This document shows positions 7,426-17,422 of a DNA stretch of 64,000 bases, one piece after another. Every line of letters starts with the position of its first letter. The first letter of the stretch is position 1. Source of the stretch: UPXZ01 sp049840795 (lineage in GTDB: Bacteria; Bacteroidota; Bacteroidia; Bacteroidales; Paludibacteraceae); assembly GCA_049840795.1 (NCBI GenBank), contig JASGJK010000009.1, positions 62,001 to 126,000 of the forward strand. Direction: 5' to 3'. The translations under genes were made by a program, and so were the position numbers. The notes below the pieces were generated by a model. That model saw only the letters and a list, made by a program, of their open reading frames with translations. It searched no databases and had not been told where the DNA came from.

Positions 7426-8745
7426 TCATTGTTTTATTAAAAATTGCTTAAATGCTTCAAATTCTTTCCCGAGTTCAATGCTTTTTTTCTCACCTTGCAT
7501 AAATACTTGCAATTTTGGGGGAATCTCAATCGGCTTTTCAATGATACTCTCTACAGTTTGGGCAAACTTAGCCGGATGAGCGGTTTCGAGAAAAATACCA
7601 TTCTCATCCGCTTCGAGCATCTCATTCAAAGCTAAATATCCGCAAGCTCCGTGCGGATCAAGTAGGTAGCTGTTTTCACTCAAACACGCTCTTACCCCTT
7701 GGGCAATTTGTTCATCGGTGTAACTCACACCGCTTATTTCTGATTTTATGTCGCTGTGGCGATAGTTATACAAATCAAGGATACGTGCAAAATTGCTCGG
7801 GTCTCCTACATCCATCGCATTGGCAATGGTTGCCACGGATGGTTTCGGGGTATAAATGCCGGTGTTTAAGTATTGCAGAAAAATGTCGTTTTTGTTATTT
7901 GCGGCAATGAAGCGTTTTATCGGCAATCCCATTCTTTTGGCAAAAAGCCCGGCGGTAATATTCCCTAAATTTCCACTTGGTACACAAATGACCGTTTGAA
8001 GTTCTTCGGCAGTTAGTTTCGGTTGCAACGAACGTAGTTGCGCAAACGCGTAGAAATAATAAAATGCTTGCGGAAGAAAACGGGCTACATTGATGGAGTT
8101 TGCCGATGTAAGTTGCAGTTTTTGACTTAATTCGGGGTCTAAAAAAGCTGTTTTTACCAAACGCTGACAATCATCAAAGGTTCCGTCAATTTCTAAAGCA
8201 ACGATGTTTTTTCGTAATGTGGTAAACTGACTTTCTTGAATTTTGCTCACTTTCCCTTTGGGATAAAGTACAAAAGCCCGAATGCCATCTATTCCCAAGA
8301 ATCCATTGGCTACGGCGCTTCCGGTGTCACCTGAAGTGGCTACTAAAACATTGATAAGTTTACGTGTGTGTTGCTTTTGGATAAAATAGCGCAATACTCT
8401 TGACATAAAACGTGCTCCTACATCTTTGAAAGCCAAGGTTGGACCGTGGTAAAGTTCCAGACTGTAAATGCCTTTTTTAACTTCTACCAGCGGTGTGTCA
8501 AACTCCAACGTTTCATACACGATTTTATTCAAGGCAACCGGTTCAATCTCTTCTCCGAAAAAAGCGTCAGCGACAACATACGCTATTTCCTGAAAACTTA
8601 ATGTTTGAATAATATCAAAAAATGAGTTTGGTAAACGTTTGATTTCATTGGGCATAAATAGACCTTTATCGTCAGCCAATCCTTTGACTACGGCATCTTC
8701 CAACGTTACATTTTCAACGGTTTTGTTTGTGCTGTAATATCTCAT
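7426..8745 (-). CDS. thrC: Threonine synthase
   Basis: 439 residues, full family length. It converts O-phosphohomoserine to threonine using PLP. The N-terminus MRYYSTN and the early ADDKGLFMP are typical of threonine synthases. YHGPTLAFKDVGARF carries the Schiff-base lysine, ATSGDTGSAVANGF the phosphate-binding loop, and CVPSGNLGNITAGL the cofactor region. It ends a minus-strand cluster with apgM, which in Bacteroides genomes normally lies directly next to thrC; here a DNA methylase gene intervenes, 11 bp upstream of the thrC start. Confidence 0.95.
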   Translation of the reverse strand: MRYYSTNKTVENVTLEDAVVKGLADDKGLFMPNEIKRLPNSFFDIIQTLSFQEIAYVVADAFFGEEIEPVALNKIVYETLEFDTPLVEVKKGIYSLELYHGPTLAFKDVGARFMSRVLRYFIQKQHTRKLINVLVATSGDTGSAVANGFLGIDGIRAFVLYPKGKVSKIQESQFTTLRKNIVALEIDGTFDDCQRLVKTAFLDPELSQKLQLTSANSINVARFLPQAFYYFYAFAQLRSLQPKLTAEELQTVICVPSGNLGNITAGLFAKRMGLPIKRFIAANNKNDIFLQYLNTGIYTPKPSVATIANAMDVGDPSNFARILDLYNYRHSDIKSEISGVSYTDEQIAQGVRACLSENSYLLDPHGACGYLALNEMLEADENGIFLETAHPAKFAQTVESIIEKPIEIPPKLQVFMQGEKKSIELGKEFEAFKQFLIKQ

Positions 8746-8756
8746 ACGCTTAATGT

Positions 8757-9821
8757 TTATTTTTCCATTAATAAAAGAAACTCTTTGTGTTTTTCATTAT
8801 TATTAATCCAGTCATTAGTCCAACGCATATTGCTCATCACATTTTTACGATAATCAATTTCTACCACTTTCAAAAGTTTTCCGGTAGCTGTCATCATCCG
8901 GTGCAATTCTTCTTTGGTGGCTCTTCCTCCCGAACTGTACGAGAGCAGAATGTATCTCGATTTGGTCATTCCTATTAAGCTTTTTAGCGCTTCCATCGCT
9001 ATAAAATGATCTTTTTCGTCTTTTCTGTATTCTTCAAAAACCGATGATACATTTGAATCCCTCGTGTCTTCTCTGCGGTTTGCTTTGCCAAATAATTTCG
9101 GTTTGTCATTTAAAATTACGGTTTTCCAAAGATGGTAATATGATGCATACCGAACCCTACTCGGTGGCATTTTTTCATTATTGGATCCATACGGAGGGTC
9201 AAAATAAGCAAAGTCAAATTCGTATTCCGAAATTGTATCGAAAATGTCTTTCTTGATAACCCGATTGTTGCTTATAATAGGAAATCGCTTCGGAAGTTTC
9301 AACGTCAAATCATTGTATGAGCGTGGTGACCACTCTTTTAGATATGCTGCATAATGTCCCAGCGTACTATCAACTTTATCCAATGCAAAAATCAAACTTG
9401 TCAATACAACACATTTATCTTCCCAAGTCAGGTTTAAATGTTCAATCTCTTCGCGAATGGCATCTAATTTTCGTGTGTTTTTTAGTTGAAATGGTTTTTT
9501 AGTTTCAGAATCTTTGGCACCGTAATGTTCCGTAAACCATCCGTCAAACCCATTCAAACTGTTTAGGTAATCAATTATTTCCTGAAAAAAACCATCCTCT
9601 TTTTTCGTTTTAAGATAGCATGTAGCAAAGACCTCGCTCCATTCTGAAACGTCGTTTGCCGTAGTATGGTAACCTAATTGCGCAAACATCTGTGATACCC
9701 TGGTCGAACCGCTGAAACCGTCCAATACATTTTTTACATCGTCCAATTCACCCAATATCTGGAGAATATCTGGAATGATTTTCGTCTTTGAACCGGCGTA
9801 TTTTATTCCTTCGGTATGCAC
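8757..9821 (-). CDS. D12-class DNA N6-adenine methyltransferase, apparently orphan
   Basis: 354 residues. Motifs in order: IKYAGSKTK (SAM-site motif X, about residue 6), VLDGFSGSTRVSQMF (motif I, about 37), TANDVSEW, and FAYFDPPYGSN (motif IV, the DPPY catalytic loop of adenine-N6 methylases, about 207). It should methylate adenine in a short DNA target; the specificity cannot be read from sequence. No restriction endonuclease, specificity subunit or phage gene is adjacent, so it looks like an orphan methylase. It sits in line between apgM (26 bp away) and thrC (11 bp away), probably co-transcribed, which suggests acquisition by the operon. Confidence 0.85.
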   Translation of the reverse strand: MHTEGIKYAGSKTKIIPDILQILGELDDVKNVLDGFSGSTRVSQMFAQLGYHTTANDVSEWSEVFATCYLKTKKEDGFFQEIIDYLNSLNGFDGWFTEHYGAKDSETKKPFQLKNTRKLDAIREEIEHLNLTWEDKCVVLTSLIFALDKVDSTLGHYAAYLKEWSPRSYNDLTLKLPKRFPIISNNRVIKKDIFDTISEYEFDFAYFDPPYGSNNEKMPPSRVRYASYYHLWKTVILNDKPKLFGKANRREDTRDSNVSSVFEEYRKDEKDHFIAMEALKSLIGMTKSRYILLSYSSGGRATKEELHRMMTATGKLLKVVEIDYRKNVMSNMRWTNDWINNNEKHKEFLLLMEK

Positions 9822-9847
9822 GGATTTGTTGTTAGTTTAAATATGTG

Positions 9848-11053
9848 TTAATGAAAGATTAACTTGATAAATTCTTGACCTTTGATTAGTCCGTAACTGC
9901 CTTCTTGACACGCAAATTCATCGTATTTCTCAACACCATCCGGTCGGTTGCCGGTTTTGTAAATAATAAACGGAATAGGTGTACGTGTATGTGTGCGAAT
10001 GGTACAAGGTGTTGGATGATCAGGTAAAACGGCTATTGTTACCGGTTCGTCCCATGTCATTAACTCTTCCATAACGGGTTTTACCACTCGCTGATCTAAA
10101 TATTCAATGGTTTTTATTTTTAACCCTACATCTCCTTCATGACCGGCTTCGTCGCTTGCTTCTATGTGCAAATATACAAAATCATCTGTTTTCAACGCAT
10201 CAATAGCGGCTTTTGCTTTTCCTTCATAGTTGGTATCGTAAAGTCCGGTTGCACCTTCAACGTGGAGATTTCGAAGTCCGGCATACACTCCGATTCCTTT
10301 GATTAAATCGACTGCCGAAATGACCGCTCCACTTTTTATCGGGAATATATCCGTCATTTTATCCATTTGCGGTTTATATCCCGGCGACCATAACCAAATA
10401 CTGTTTGCCTTGTCTTTTCCCTGAGCGGCGCGTTTTAAATTTATCAGATGGTTTTCCAATAGTTGTTGTGATTTTAATGTAAGCTCATTCAAAAAGTCGG
10501 ATGTGAATTGCGCTTCCGGAGCACTTGCTTTTATCATAACGTTGGTAAATAGCGTTCCGGGTACATCATGAGGCGGTGTACAAAGAAGATTTTTATTGCC
10601 GTTTTTTAATTTAAGAAGATGACGGTACGAAACACCGGGATAAAAACTGACCTTTTCATCGCGCATTTCTTTTTGTAAGAAAAGAATCAATTCTTTCGCT
10701 TCTTCGTTACTGATATGTCCTGCTGAATGGCTTTTTATTTTTCCATCTTTGATACAAATTAAATTGCAACGCATCGCCATTTCATTTTCCTCGATTTCAA
10801 CGTTTATACTCGCAGCTTCTAATGTGCCTCGTCCTTCAAAACATTTGTTCACATCGTAACCAAGTACAGTGAGATTGGCAATTTCACTACCGGGAGCAAA
10901 TCCCGCGGGAATGGTGTCAAACATACCGCATTTGCCTAATTTAGCCAATTTGTCGATATGAGGAGTATTTGCCACCTGTAACGGAGTTTTGTTCCCGAGT
11001 GATTCGATGGGCTCGTCTGCCATTCCATCGCCGAGTATTATGAGGTATTTCAT
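9848..11053 (-). CDS. apgM: Cofactor-independent phosphoglycerate mutase-like protein, proposed homoserine kinase
   Basis: 401 residues of the archaeal-type iPGM/alkaline-phosphatase superfamily. The metal-binding start MKYLIILGDGMAD, the NTPHIDKLA block, the AGFAPGSEIANLTVLGYD loop with its nucleophile serine region, and late YLHIEASDEAGHEGD and VLPDHPTPC metal ligands are all present. Proteins of this group lie next to threonine genes in Bacteroidetes and have been proposed to replace homoserine kinase. The neighbourhood with thrC supports that role over glycolysis, but this is contextual inference. Confidence 0.85.
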   Translation of the reverse strand: MKYLIILGDGMADEPIESLGNKTPLQVANTPHIDKLAKLGKCGMFDTIPAGFAPGSEIANLTVLGYDVNKCFEGRGTLEAASINVEIEENEMAMRCNLICIKDGKIKSHSAGHISNEEAKELILFLQKEMRDEKVSFYPGVSYRHLLKLKNGNKNLLCTPPHDVPGTLFTNVMIKASAPEAQFTSDFLNELTLKSQQLLENHLINLKRAAQGKDKANSIWLWSPGYKPQMDKMTDIFPIKSGAVISAVDLIKGIGVYAGLRNLHVEGATGLYDTNYEGKAKAAIDALKTDDFVYLHIEASDEAGHEGDVGLKIKTIEYLDQRVVKPVMEELMTWDEPVTIAVLPDHPTPCTIRTHTRTPIPFIIYKTGNRPDGVEKYDEFACQEGSYGLIKGQEFIKLIFH

Positions 11054-11138
11054 TTGTTTACAATTGTTTAATCTTAAGGGTTGAGTGTGAAAACAAACAA
11101 ATGTTCAGTCTCTTAATTGGTTTTGATTCCCTATATCG

Positions 11139-12161
11139 TTATAAAAAATCGTTGTATATTGGTAAACCGTCTTCAAAAATTTTCACCGCTTCTTCGAGTG
11201 TCGTATAGCTTTCGCCTCCGGAAGCATTCAAATGACCACCGCCGTTGAAAAATTGCGCAGCAAATTTGTTTGTGGGAAACGTTCCTTCGGAGCGTAACGA
11301 GATTTTTATTTTATCCGGATCTTCGCGCATAAATACACTGAAAACAACTCCTTTTATTGATAAAGGGATATTTACAAATCCTTCCGCATCGCCATTGTCA
11401 TAGTTAAATCTTTTCAGTTCTTCTTGCGTAAGGGTAATTAAGGCGGCATTATATTCGGGATAAATTTTCATTTTTTCATACAGACAATAACCCATTAGAC
11501 GCATACGGTCAGCTGAGTAAGTGCTGTACACATTTTGATAGATTTTATCTTTGTCAATACCAATTTTGACAAGTTCGAAAATGATAATATAGATCTCTTC
11601 GTGATTGGAGTTGTAGGTAAATCCACCGGTATCGGTCATCATTCCTACGTAAATACATTCGGCGCAAGCCAAATTGATGTCGCTAAAATGTCCCATCCGA
11701 CAAATCAATCTGAAGACCAGCTCGCTTGTAGAAGAAATAGTGGGGTAGGAAATTGTAACATTGGCAAAAGTTTCCGGGTTTAGGTGGTGATCAATCATCA
11801 CCTTGCGTGCTTTTGATGCCAAAAAGACATCAGCCATTCCGCTCAAACGATTTGCTGCGTTGAAATCTAATGCAAATATCAAGTCAGCTTTGGCAAGGTA
11901 TTCATCCGCTTGCTTCTCGTTGTTGCGATAAATCAGGATGTGTTCTGCACCCGACATCCACATCAGAAAATTCGGTGGCGGAGAAGGAACAATGACTTTT
12001 GTCGATTTATTTTCGGTCATTAAAAAATGCCATAAACCCAAAGACGCACCCATCGCATCTCCATCAGGACCAACGTGTGTGACAATGACGATATTTTCAG
12101 CATCTTCAATTTCTATTTTGGCTTTGTGCACCAATTCCTCTGCTATTATTTTTGAAAGCAT
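11139..12161 (-). CDS. DHH-family phosphoesterase, NrnA-like oligoribonuclease / pAp phosphatase
   Basis: 340 residues. The DHH domain has IVIVTHVGPDGDAMGASL (motif I), a DFNAANR block, VMIDHHLNPE (the DHH motif) and TDTGGFTY. The C-terminal DHHA1 domain ends FFNGGGHLNASGGE. NrnA proteins degrade short RNA oligomers and dephosphorylate 3'-phosphoadenosine 5'-phosphate. All key acidic and histidine positions appear present. It is on the same strand as apgM, 85 bp away, and follows comEC. Confidence 0.88.
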   Translation of the reverse strand: MLSKIIAEELVHKAKIEIEDAENIVIVTHVGPDGDAMGASLGLWHFLMTENKSTKVIVPSPPPNFLMWMSGAEHILIYRNNEKQADEYLAKADLIFALDFNAANRLSGMADVFLASKARKVMIDHHLNPETFANVTISYPTISSTSELVFRLICRMGHFSDINLACAECIYVGMMTDTGGFTYNSNHEEIYIIIFELVKIGIDKDKIYQNVYSTYSADRMRLMGYCLYEKMKIYPEYNAALITLTQEELKRFNYDNGDAEGFVNIPLSIKGVVFSVFMREDPDKIKISLRSEGTFPTNKFAAQFFNGGGHLNASGGESYTTLEEAVKIFEDGLPIYNDFL

Positions 12162-12300
12162 AGTTTTATCTGATTATATGAGCTTTACAGTTTGTTGTTT
12201 AGTTTTATCGTGCTGTAAAGTAAAAAAGTGCATTTAAAATTAATCTGCAAAAATAATAAATTTTGGCGTGTTTTGGATTAAATTTAATATGAAAGGTGTT

Positions 12301-14362
12301 TTACGGATTCAAATTTAAAACAAAAGCTCCATTTTCAGCAACAATGTAAAACGCGGTTTTGTTCTGGCGGCATACTTCTTTGATGTGATTGGTGTACCAC
12401 GCCGAAATACATTTATCCACAATAACGGTCTTTGGTTGCATACAAGCGAGAATGTGTTCTATTTTAGGCTTTGTTTTATTTGTAATGACTAAGTAATCAA
12501 TAGGTAATGGGTTTTCGGTTGTTTTGTTTTTTAACGTATTGTCTGTCAATATAAAAATTCGTTTCCCATAAAAACAACAAAAACCGGATTCAAACCATTG
12601 ATTTTTATTGAGATACGTAGGGTTATTCAGCATTTTGCTTTTCCAAAAACTATCGGCTATTTTTTCAGCGTGAAGCGAATCTGTTGTAAAGACATAATTT
12701 TCTTCCTGAAAAATAAAATTGATAATAGGGACACGGCTATCCGAAAAAACGATAAATTGTGCAGTCCTTAAATTGGTGTATTTTTGATAAAAGAATATGC
12801 TTGTGACTACTAAAATAGAGCATAACCCAACGATAAGCAGACTAAATTTTTTATTGTAAAAGAAGAAAACTACAAAAAATAATGCCACAAACGAAAAAAT
12901 CAATTGCCGATAATCCAATGACAGGTAACTAACGGAAAATGGCAATTCTTGGATAAATACGATGGAAGAATTCATCAACCAAAGCGACCACTTAAGCAAA
13001 AGTGCGATGAAGGTGGATAATAAAGGTACAAATGAGAGTAGCAGTAGCGCAATTGCCAAATAAATAATAATTGAAGAAAGCGGGATGGCTATAATGTTGG
13101 TCAGAAGGAAAAAGTTTGGAAATTGGTGGAAATAATAGAGGGTAAAAGGTGCAGTGCCTAATTGTGCAGCTACAGATACGGCTACCAAATCCCAAGTCCA
13201 TTTCGCAATTTTGTTGCGAGGGAAAATCCATTTAGAAATGCCCGGCTGAAAGAAAACAATGCTTAATACAGCAGCATAGCTTAACTGAAAACCAATATTG
13301 AACAATGAGTTGGGTTGTATCAAAAGCATCAAAAATGCAGATGCGAAGATGGTATTGTAAATTTGTGATTTTCGTTCGAAGCAAGTGGCGAGCGATACAA
13401 AGCTAAACATAAATGCCGCACGCATTACAGCCGGTGAAAGTCCGGTAATAAATGCATATATCCACAAAAAAAGGATGATGATGACTGCTTTAAAAATCTT
13501 GGTTCGCCGTTTTTTATCCAAAAATCGTAATAGAAAAGCGATTACTGCATAAACAATGCCTACGTGAAGTCCGCTAACCGACAAAATGTGCATAGCTCCC
13601 GTTGCACTGTAACTTTTTGAAAACCGCCGTTTGCAGTTCATCGGTATAGCCAAGTGTGAGTGCTGCTAAAACGGCAAATTCGTCTCCATCAATGTTGAAC
13701 TGACGATAAACTTTAAGCAGATGATTTCGAACGATGTCGGCAATTCTGAATAATGAAATTATTGGTTTTTCTGTTGATTTTTGCCAATGATCGGTGGGAA
13801 CGTAGGCAGTAGCTAAAATTCCCTGCCGTTTTAGATAAGCGGCATAATCAAATCCACCGGGGTTTTGAATGCCATCGGGTGTTTTAAACTCTGCGGAAAC
13901 AATTAATTTATCACCAATACGAAGCGATGATATTGCGCCACTTTTTTGAAGATAGAGCATTGCATTGCCAACCGCAGGCTCAATATTAACCGAATCAACA
14001 TCCCGGCATAGTTTTACTTTACATTGATAAGCGTTCGCCTTTTCGATGGGAGCAGAGAGCAACTCTACCTGAAATACACTTTTTTCCCCTAATGCCGAAA
14101 ACTGATTTTTGTTTTCATAATTCCGACACAAATAATATCCCATTGTCAACAATAGGAGGAAAATAGACAATCCAAAAATCCATCGGAATCGAAATAAGTT
14201 GGGAGAACTTGTTATAAAAAAACAGACCGTGAACAACGTCAAAGAAATAGCACACAAAAAAATCAATATCGCACTTGAAACATCGATATATTGATATAAA
14301 ACAATACCGACGGCTAATGCAACAAACAAACGGAAGAATGGAGTTCGTAACAAAAAGTTCAT
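12301..14362 (-). CDS. comEC: ComEC/Rec2 competence DNA channel (one frameshift)
   Basis: Two overlapping frames together give a protein of about 685 residues, the normal size. The first (14362 to about 13620) has N-terminal membrane segments and the DUF4131/OB-like region and breaks off after ALTLGYTDELQTA. The second resumes with SYSATGAMHILSVSGLHVGI, the conserved core of the Competence domain, followed by eight or more membrane helices and a short C-terminal lactamase-like region (YLVITNKTKP). The change of frame lies in the TTTTT/AAAA stretch at 13614-13624 and needs removal of one base. ComEC imports single-stranded DNA across the inner membrane. The C-terminal domain lacks obvious metallo-beta-lactamase HxHxDH ligands. 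Confidence 0.85.
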
Positions 14363-14412
14363 TTCAAGTAAAGGTTAGGTTTTATGTAATGGTAAAAAAT
14401 CAATCTACCGCA

Positions 14413-15060
14413 CTATTCCAGCATCATTTGTATTATTTCTTTTGGATTTTCGGATTTGAAAACGGCGTTTCCGGCAACAAGTACGTTAACTCCGGCGTTA
14501 AACAACTGTTTTGCATTTTCTGAACTTATACCACCATCCACTTCAATCAAACAATCCGGATTTTCTTCGGTAATTATCTTTCTCAGTTCTTCGATGCGTT
14601 GCCAGGTATCGTCAATGAATTTTTGTCCGCCATAGCCTGCAAATACCGACATCAAGAGTATCATGTCTGCTTCACCGACCAATCCTCTTAATTGACTGAC
14701 CGACACATCCGGATTTATTGTTAATCCGGCTTTTACGCCTAATCCTTTGATCTGTCGGAGTGTAGTTATAGGATCGGTAAGTGTCTCCAAATGTACGGTG
14801 AGCACATTGGCGCCCGCTTTCACAAAACGTTCGATGTACTTCTCTGGCTTCACAATCATTAAATGCACATCCAATGGTTTTTTACAGTGTTTCTTTACCG
14901 CTTCCAGTACCGGAAATCCAAATGAGATATTGGGAACGAAAACACCGTCCATCACATCAATGTGAAGCCACTCTGCCTGACTTTCGTTAATCATTTGACA
15001 AACTGAACGCAAATCGGAAAAATCAGCCGCTAAAAGAGAAGGAGAAATAATTTGTGTCAT
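14413..15060 (-). CDS. rpe: Ribulose-phosphate 3-epimerase
   Basis: 215 residues, full length. It interconverts ribulose 5-phosphate and xylulose 5-phosphate in the pentose phosphate pathway. ISPSLLAADF, WLHIDVMDGVFVPNISFG (metal ligands), LDVHLMIV, the MSVFAGYGGQKF loop and IEVDGGI are the family signatures. It lies 50 bp from comEC on the same strand and is separated from the next upstream gene by a terminator. Confidence 0.95.
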   Translation of the reverse strand: MTQIISPSLLAADFSDLRSVCQMINESQAEWLHIDVMDGVFVPNISFGFPVLEAVKKHCKKPLDVHLMIVKPEKYIERFVKAGANVLTVHLETLTDPITTLRQIKGLGVKAGLTINPDVSVSQLRGLVGEADMILLMSVFAGYGGQKFIDDTWQRIEELRKIITEENPDCLIEVDGGISSENAKQLFNAGVNVLVAGNAVFKSENPKEIIQMMLE

Positions 15061-15112
15061 ACATCGTGTTTTATTTCTTGTGCAAACATAATTAAAAAAA
15101 GGAATAAAACCA

Positions 15113-15143
15113 AAGAGGATAGCCGATTTCTGGCTACCCTCTC
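15113..15143 (-). terminator. Terminator of the 60-aa gene
   Basis: On the minus strand GAGGGTAGCC pairs with GGCTATCCTC (one G-U pair) around a 7-nt loop, followed by TTTGGTTTT. It separates the small gene at 15151 from rpe. Confidence 0.65.
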
Positions 15144-15150
15144 TATTTTA

Positions 15151-15333
15151 TTAGTTCAAAAAATATTCAATCTGATGATTTTCAGGAATTTTCTCTACCT
15201 GATAAGTGGCTGCGAATTGCAAAATTTTCTGTATAGTTTCATCGCCGGGTGAAAATTCAACGTGATTGGATTTTTTTTGTTTTTCTGAACGTAAATGATG
15301 TTGATACGGAGTAACGATTTTTCTCATAAGCAT
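15151..15333 (-). CDS. Small conserved hypothetical protein, 60 aa
   Basis: The frame reads MLMRKIVTPYQHHLRSEKQK ... and ends KIPENHQIEYFLN. The initiator may be either ATG (15333 or 15327). It has a basic N-terminus and a short amphipathic helix, with no signal peptide. A real gene is supported by its own terminator and by its regular position next to the sigma-factor gene, 68 bp upstream on the same strand. Function unknown; regulation with the ECF sigma factor is possible. Confidence 0.65.
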   Translation of the reverse strand: MLMRKIVTPYQHHLRSEKQKKSNHVEFSPGDETIQKILQFAATYQVEKIPENHQIEYFLN

Positions 15334-15401
15334 TTATATTTATAGCATTTAGTACAAATATAACGCAGGCTTAAGATTTATATTATATCCGCGATAAAAA
15401 A

Positions 15402-15995
15402 TTATTTTAAATCCAAATGAATATTATTTTCAGTGGCAATTTTACGCATATTCAGTAAAGCATATCTCATACGTCCCAAAGCAGTGTTGATGCTAACATC
15501 GGTTTTCTCTGCTATTTCTTTGAAGCTCAAATCTTCAAAAAAACGCATACGAACAACCTCTTGCTGCGATGAGGGCAAGTAGTTTACCAAGTTTACGACA
15601 TCACATAGTACTTGCTCATTATTTAACGTATCTTCTACACTTTTTTCGGATAATTTGGCATTATTCACAAAATCATATTCCAAACCGTCCGTTGAAAAAG
15701 TATTTTCATTTTTTTCACGGCGGAAATGGTCGATGATTAAGTTATGTGCAATGCGGTTAATCCACGCCAAAAAACGTCCAGATTCAACATAACGACCTTG
15801 TTTTATTGTCGCAATGGCTTTTACAAACGTATCTTGAAAAATATCTTCGGTGAGTTCACGGTGACGTACAATCAAATATATGTATGTATATACCTTTGAT
15901 TTGTATCGGGACATTAATACTTCAAATGCCTCATTATCACCATTTTCATATAACTTCACCAGCGTTTCGTCTGCGAGTTGGCACAACTTCTTCAT
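15402..15995 (-). CDS. ECF-type RNA polymerase sigma factor
   Basis: 197 residues. Region 2 reads MSRYKSKVYTYIYLIVRHRE ... TEDIFQDTFVKA, with IRQ-like core contacts and ARIAHN-like WINRIAHNLIIDHFRREK. Region 4 is LPSSQQEVVRMRFFEDLSFKEIAEKTDVSINTALGRMRYA, a sigma-70 region 4 helix-turn-helix. No anti-sigma gene is adjacent, which is common for the Bacteroidota ECF factors that act as general growth or housekeeping regulators. Upstream it has its own -7 box. Confidence 0.9.
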   Translation of the reverse strand: MKKLCQLADETLVKLYENGDNEAFEVLMSRYKSKVYTYIYLIVRHRELTEDIFQDTFVKAIATIKQGRYVESGRFLAWINRIAHNLIIDHFRREKNENTFSTDGLEYDFVNNAKLSEKSVEDTLNNEQVLCDVVNLVNYLPSSQQEVVRMRFFEDLSFKEIAEKTDVSINTALGRMRYALLNMRKIATENNIHLDLK

Positions 15996-16082
15996 TACTG
16001 ATAAGATTTTAAATTCAAATAGTAATATTTCGCAATAGGCAAGTTTTGTATTAATTAGTTGTTAAAAATATAGTTGAGGGGG

Positions 16083-16116
16083 CAAATTTACACAAACCTT
16101 TTAATAATGCAACAAA
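16083..16116 (-). promoter_or_regulatory. Promoter of the ECF sigma gene
   Basis: On the minus strand TTTG (16116-16113), 22 nt, then TAAATTTG (16090-16083). The start codon is 88 nt downstream. The spacer is slightly longer than the usual 19-21. Confidence 0.45.
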
Positions 16117-16206
16117 TCAAAAGAAATATTGCTGTTAAAAAACAAAAAAATAAAAATTAAATCTCCGTTTCATAATAATTTACAACAAAAAATGTGCCGA
16201 ATTTTT

Positions 16207-17385
16207 TTACTCTACAAAAAGCACCAAACCTTTGAGATATTCGCCTTCGGGATGATAAATGTTGATGGGGTGGTCTGCCGGCTGTGTGAGTTGATGCAGA
16301 ATACGCACATTGCGTTTGGTTTCGGCAGCTGCACTAAATACAGCCAAACGGAACTGATCTTTCGAGATTACCTGTGAACACGAAAATGTAAATAAAATAC
16401 CGTTGGGTTTGATTTGCTCTAATGCTTTGGCATTTAATCTTTTGTACCCTTTTAAAGCATTTCTCACGGCATCACGATGCTTGGCAAAAGCCGGCGGGTC
16501 GAGGATGATTAAGTCGTACGTCTCTTTTTTCTTTCCCAAAAACTTAAAGGCGTCTTCGGCAAAAGAGCAGTGGCGGTTTTCATCTGCAAAGTTAATAGCT
16601 ACATTTTTGTCGGTTAGCTCTACCGCTTTTGCCGAACTATCCACTGAATGTACCAATTTGGCACCACCACGTAATGCGTACACTGAAAACCCACCGGTGT
16701 AGCAAAACATATTTAATACGTTCTTCCCTTTTGAGTATTTCTCTAATAATGCTCTGTTGCCACGCTGATCAACGAAGAAACCTGTTTTTTGTCCACGCAA
16801 CCAATCCACCTGAAACTGAAGGTTATTTTCCATCGCTTTCAAGTCGGTACTTTCGCTACCGATGAGGTATTCGTCTTTCGGCTCAATCGGAGCGTAATAA
16901 GGTAAAGTATTCTCCGACTTGTAATATACGTTGCTTACCTCCGGAATCTCGGTAACAATAGCGTCGGCTATGGTTTGGCGAATGTGGTGCATACCTACGG
17001 AGTGGGCTTGAACCACTGCGGTATGATGATATACATCGATGATTAATCCGGGTAAATTATCTCCTTCGCCGTGTACGAGACGGTAAGTGTTGTTTATCGG
17101 TGGATTTATCAGCCTTAACTCGTGACGAACTTTGTACGCCTGCCGTATTTTTTCTTTCCAAAAATGAGTGTCAATATTTTTTTTATCAAAACTAATAACT
17201 CTCACAGAAATGCTTCCTACCTGATAATGCCCGATGGCTAAAAAGTTTTTTTTGCTGTCTTGCACTTCTATCAAATCACCCTCTTGCGGTTTGCCCAGTA
17301 TTTGTTGAATTGCACCAGAAAACACCCAAGGATGAAAACGGAGTAAACTTTCTTCTTTTTTTGGTTTTAGTTGGATAATTACCAT
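16207..17385 (-). CDS. rlmI: RlmI-like class I SAM-dependent rRNA methyltransferase
   Basis: 392 residues. An N-terminal PUA domain (residues 1-75; LRFHPWVFSGAI, DLIEVQDSKKNFLAIGHY) is followed by an EEHEA-like region and a Rossmann methyltransferase: NVLNMFCYTGGFSVYALRGG (motif I), HSVDSSAKAVEL, DLIILDPPAFAKH (motif IV), and FTFSCSQ with the catalytic cysteine of m5C enzymes. The family makes 5-methylcytosine in 23S rRNA (position 1962 in E. coli). The exact target here is inference. It starts a minus-strand group with the exonuclease and DUF5063 genes upstream. Confidence 0.9.
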   Translation of the reverse strand: MVIIQLKPKKEESLLRFHPWVFSGAIQQILGKPQEGDLIEVQDSKKNFLAIGHYQVGSISVRVISFDKKNIDTHFWKEKIRQAYKVRHELRLINPPINNTYRLVHGEGDNLPGLIIDVYHHTAVVQAHSVGMHHIRQTIADAIVTEIPEVSNVYYKSENTLPYYAPIEPKDEYLIGSESTDLKAMENNLQFQVDWLRGQKTGFFVDQRGNRALLEKYSKGKNVLNMFCYTGGFSVYALRGGAKLVHSVDSSAKAVELTDKNVAINFADENRHCSFAEDAFKFLGKKKETYDLIILDPPAFAKHRDAVRNALKGYKRLNAKALEQIKPNGILFTFSCSQVISKDQFRLAVFSAAAETKRNVRILHQLTQPADHPINIYHPEGEYLKGLVLFVE

Positions 17386-17422
17386 TGATAATAATTACAA
17401 GTGTTAAGAATTTATGTGGGTT

